Shown here in pieces: positions 62,327-64,000 of a stretch of DNA of 64,000 bases (position 1 is the stretch's first letter; the number at the start of each line of letters is the position of its first letter). Location: positions 62,001-126,000 of the forward strand of contig NZ_FUYN01000001.1 in NCBI RefSeq assembly GCF_900168025.1. The letters are read 5' to 3'. Under the pieces are notes generated by a model. That model was not told the DNA's origin. It saw only the letters and a list, made by a program, of their open reading frames with translations, and searched no databases. A program made the translations under genes and the position numbers. The stretch is from Acetoanaerobium noterae (lineage in GTDB: Bacteria > Bacillota > Clostridia > Peptostreptococcales > Filifactoraceae).

Positions 62327-62704
62327 TTCGTCCCTGATTTCACTTAATAGCACAACTTCTTCACTTGGTTTTGCTGGCGCTGCTTCTTCTTTTGGTTTAG
62401 CTTTTAATTTATTTATCATCTTAATCATTATAAAAATTGAAAAAGCAATGATAACAAAATCAACTAAATTTTGAATAAATTGACCGTAGTATACAGCCAG
62501 TTCTGGAATTTCTCCCTGAGCTGGCTCAATTACATATTTAAGATGCTTAAAATCAACACTTCCTGTTAGTATAGATATAACTGGCATTATAATATCGTTT
62601 ACTAGGGATGTGATTATCTTGCCAAATGCTCCTCCAATAATAATCCCCACTGCCATATCCATAACATTTCCACGCATAATAAATGTTTTAAACTCCTTTA
62701 ACAT
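62297..62704 (-). CDS. mscL: large-conductance mechanosensitive channel MscL
   Basis: About 135 residues with two membrane helices: [43 protein letters not shown], then a second helix (about 75-97) and a charged C-terminal bundle. It opens under membrane tension to release solutes. A more upstream ATG (62713) nearly overlaps the AGGAAGG site; the ATG at 62704 starts [12 protein letters not shown] as in homologues. Its end overlaps aroD by 30 bp. Confidence 0.95.
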   Translation of the reverse strand: MLKEFKTFIMRGNVMDMAVGIIIGGAFGKIITSLVNDIIMPVISILTGSVDFKHLKYVIEPAQGEIPELAVYYGQFIQNLVDFVIIAFSIFIMIKMINKLKAKPKEEAAPAKPSEEVVLLSEIRDELKKMGPSSL

Positions 62705-62872
62705 GTCCTTCATCCTTCCTTTTCTTTAGTTTCTTGAATAATATCTTTATAAATCCAACTATATAATACCCTAAAAATATCTGGTTAAAAACTATTCTAT
62801 AAGGTAGATATAATTATATGTACTAAAATTATTTTATTTACTCATTAATATAACTAATCAAGAGGTGATATT

Positions 62873-64000
62873 ATGTGGTTTACAAAAGAGATTCAGGATG
62901 TTCTAAAGGAATATGATTCGAATGAAGCGACAGGACTTTCCAGTCAAGAGGTAAAACTTCGATTAGAAAAATATGGTGAAAATAAATTAAAATCTAAACC
63001 TAAAAAAAGCTTTTTTCAGCTATTCTTATCTCAGCTTAAGGATATGCTTATATATGTTTTGCTAGGAGCAGCTGCTATTACTTTATTTATTGGTGAGTAT
63101 GTTGATGCAGTTATAATACTGCTTGTTGTAATTCTTAATGCAGTTATAGGTGTGGTTCAAGAGTATAAGGCCGAAAAAGCTGTTGAGGCTCTGCAAAAAT
63201 TATCTAATCCAAAGGCCCTAGTTAAAAGAGATGGCCAAACCTTAGAAATCCAGGCCCTTGAATTAGTCCCTGGAGACATAGTAATTTTGGATGCTGGAAG
63301 ATTCGTTCCAGCTGATTTGAGATTAATTGATTCTGCTAATCTTCAAATAGAAGAATCTGCACTAACCGGTGAATCTGTCCCTTCTGAAAAAAGTGCATCT
63401 GAAATATATACTAACCTTAAAACTCCACTGGGTGATCAAAGTAATATGGCATTTATGTCTACAATAGCTACCTATGGCAGAGGCGAAGGAATAGTAGTCG
63501 CGACTGGTATGAATACAGAAATTGGTAAAATAGCTCAAATACTAGATGAAGATAATAATGAATTAACTCCTCTTCAGGTAAGACTGGAGGAGCTTGGCAA
63601 AATCCTAGGGTACATTGCTATAGGAATATGTATCTTGATATTTGCAATCGCATTAATCCAAAAAAGAGATTTATTTGAAATGTTTCTTACAGCAATTAGT
63701 TTGGCTGTAGCCGCTATACCAGAAGGATTGCCAGCAATAGTAGCTATTGTTTTAGCTATAGGCGTTACTCGTATGTCTAAAATCAACGCTATAGTAAAAA
63801 AACTGCCAGCTGTAGAAACTCTTGGCTCAGTAAACATTATTTGTTCAGACAAAACTGGTACCTTAACACAAAATAAAATGAAAGTAATGAAATATTATAC
63901 TCTAAATAATTTAAATGAAGTTGATGATAATAATGAAATAAATAATCCTGATTCCATAAAACTAGTTCAAGGAATGATACTTTCCTCAGATGCCACCTAT
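62873..64000 (+). CDS. cation-transporting P-type ATPase, Ca2+-type (partial, continues beyond window)
   Basis: 376 residues of open frame run to the window end, about 40% of a typical 880-910-residue pump. The cation-ATPase N-terminus (about 1-70), membrane helices near 58-95, the actuator TGES (165-168), the membrane motif PEGLPAIVAIVLAIG (283-297) and the phosphorylation site DKTGTLT (326-332) are present. PEGL suggests a P2A calcium-type pump, but Mn2+ or Mg2+ is possible. AGAGGTGAT precedes the ATG. Not extendable here. Confidence 0.9.
   Translation, partial: MWFTKEIQDVLKEYDSNEATGLSSQEVKLRLEKYGENKLKSKPKKSFFQLFLSQLKDMLIYVLLGAAAITLFIGEYVDAVIILLVVILNAVIGVVQEYKAEKAVEALQKLSNPKALVKRDGQTLEIQALELVPGDIVILDAGRFVPADLRLIDSANLQIEESALTGESVPSEKSASEIYTNLKTPLGDQSNMAFMSTIATYGRGEGIVVATGMNTEIGKIAQILDEDNNELTPLQVRLEELGKILGYIAIGICILIFAIALIQKRDLFEMFLTAISLAVAAIPEGLPAIVAIVLAIGVTRMSKINAIVKKLPAVETLGSVNIICSDKTGTLTQNKMKVMKYYTLNNLNEVDDNNEINNPDSIKLVQGMILSSDATY

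Noticed and set aside
1-64000. CRISPR arrays, insertion sequences, prophage, tRNA or rRNA genes
   Set aside because: No regular direct-repeat array, transposase, integrase, phage structural gene, tRNA cloverleaf or rRNA sequence was noticed; the window reads as stable chromosomal core.

Overview
The window is AT-rich DNA from a Gram-positive bacterium. Endospore formation is suggested by spoVS. Strict anaerobic metabolism is suggested by a four-subunit 2-oxoacid:ferredoxin oxidoreductase, rubredoxin, an oxygen-sensitive IspH and Fe-S aldo/keto reductase, and motility by cheR and cheV. CodY, a T-box in front of alaS, IreB, RNase J and the smc-ftsY-ylxM-ffh-rpsP-khpA-rimM-trmD-rplS-rbgA-rnhB gene order place it in the Clostridia (Bacillota). 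A Peptostreptococcaceae-like lineage is a reasonable guess, but the family cannot be fixed from this window alone. Almost all of it is dense chromosomal core. I see no rRNA, tRNA, CRISPR array, insertion sequence or prophage. Both end genes are cut by the window edge (a Crp/Fnr regulator on the left, a cation P-type ATPase on the right).

Layout. 1-4.1 kb: a Crp-like regulator, a 50-residue membrane peptide and a mercaptopyruvate sulfurtransferase, then a lipoprotein deacetylase, a TPR protein, rubredoxin and spoVS. 4.1-8.8 kb: cheR and a cmk-plsC-ispH-S1 run, preceded by a histidine phosphatase. 8.9-12.5 kb: korDABC followed by an RpiR regulator. 12.7-15.3 kb: an oxaloacetate decarboxylase alpha chain without biotin domain, a GNAT-like protein, rluB. 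15.4-20.6 kb: a cupin regulator, scpAB, an M50 protease, RNase J and a YdjM-like membrane protein. 20.6-28.3 kb: the alaS-ireB-ruvX-DUF1292-fur block, with an Fe-S aldo/keto reductase and a large AlkP-like membrane protein inserted. 28.3-31.7 kb: iscR-nifS-nifU and rarA. 31.9-38.4 kb: codY, topA, dprA, comM, yraN, flhB-like. 38.4-53.6 kb: the translation/SRP/SMC super-cluster ending with rnc and efp. 54-64 kb: cheV, dut, an alanine symporter, a three-gene racemase / Mur-ligase / ATP-grasp operon, aroK/aroD, mscL and the ATPase.

The most interesting item is the operon at 57.4-60.9 kb. It has its own promoter and terminator and encodes an Asp/Glu-type racemase, a MurE-like ligase lacking the MurE amino-acid motif, and an ATP-grasp ligase. 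Together these look like a small pathway that makes an amino acid (possibly D-aspartate) and ligates it to a peptide or cell-wall precursor. Secondary points are a 13/15 CodY-box match just downstream of the alsT promoter, a TTGCA-rich palindrome upstream of korDABC whose operon ends in an RpiR regulator, and a clear GCU-specifier T-box for alaS.
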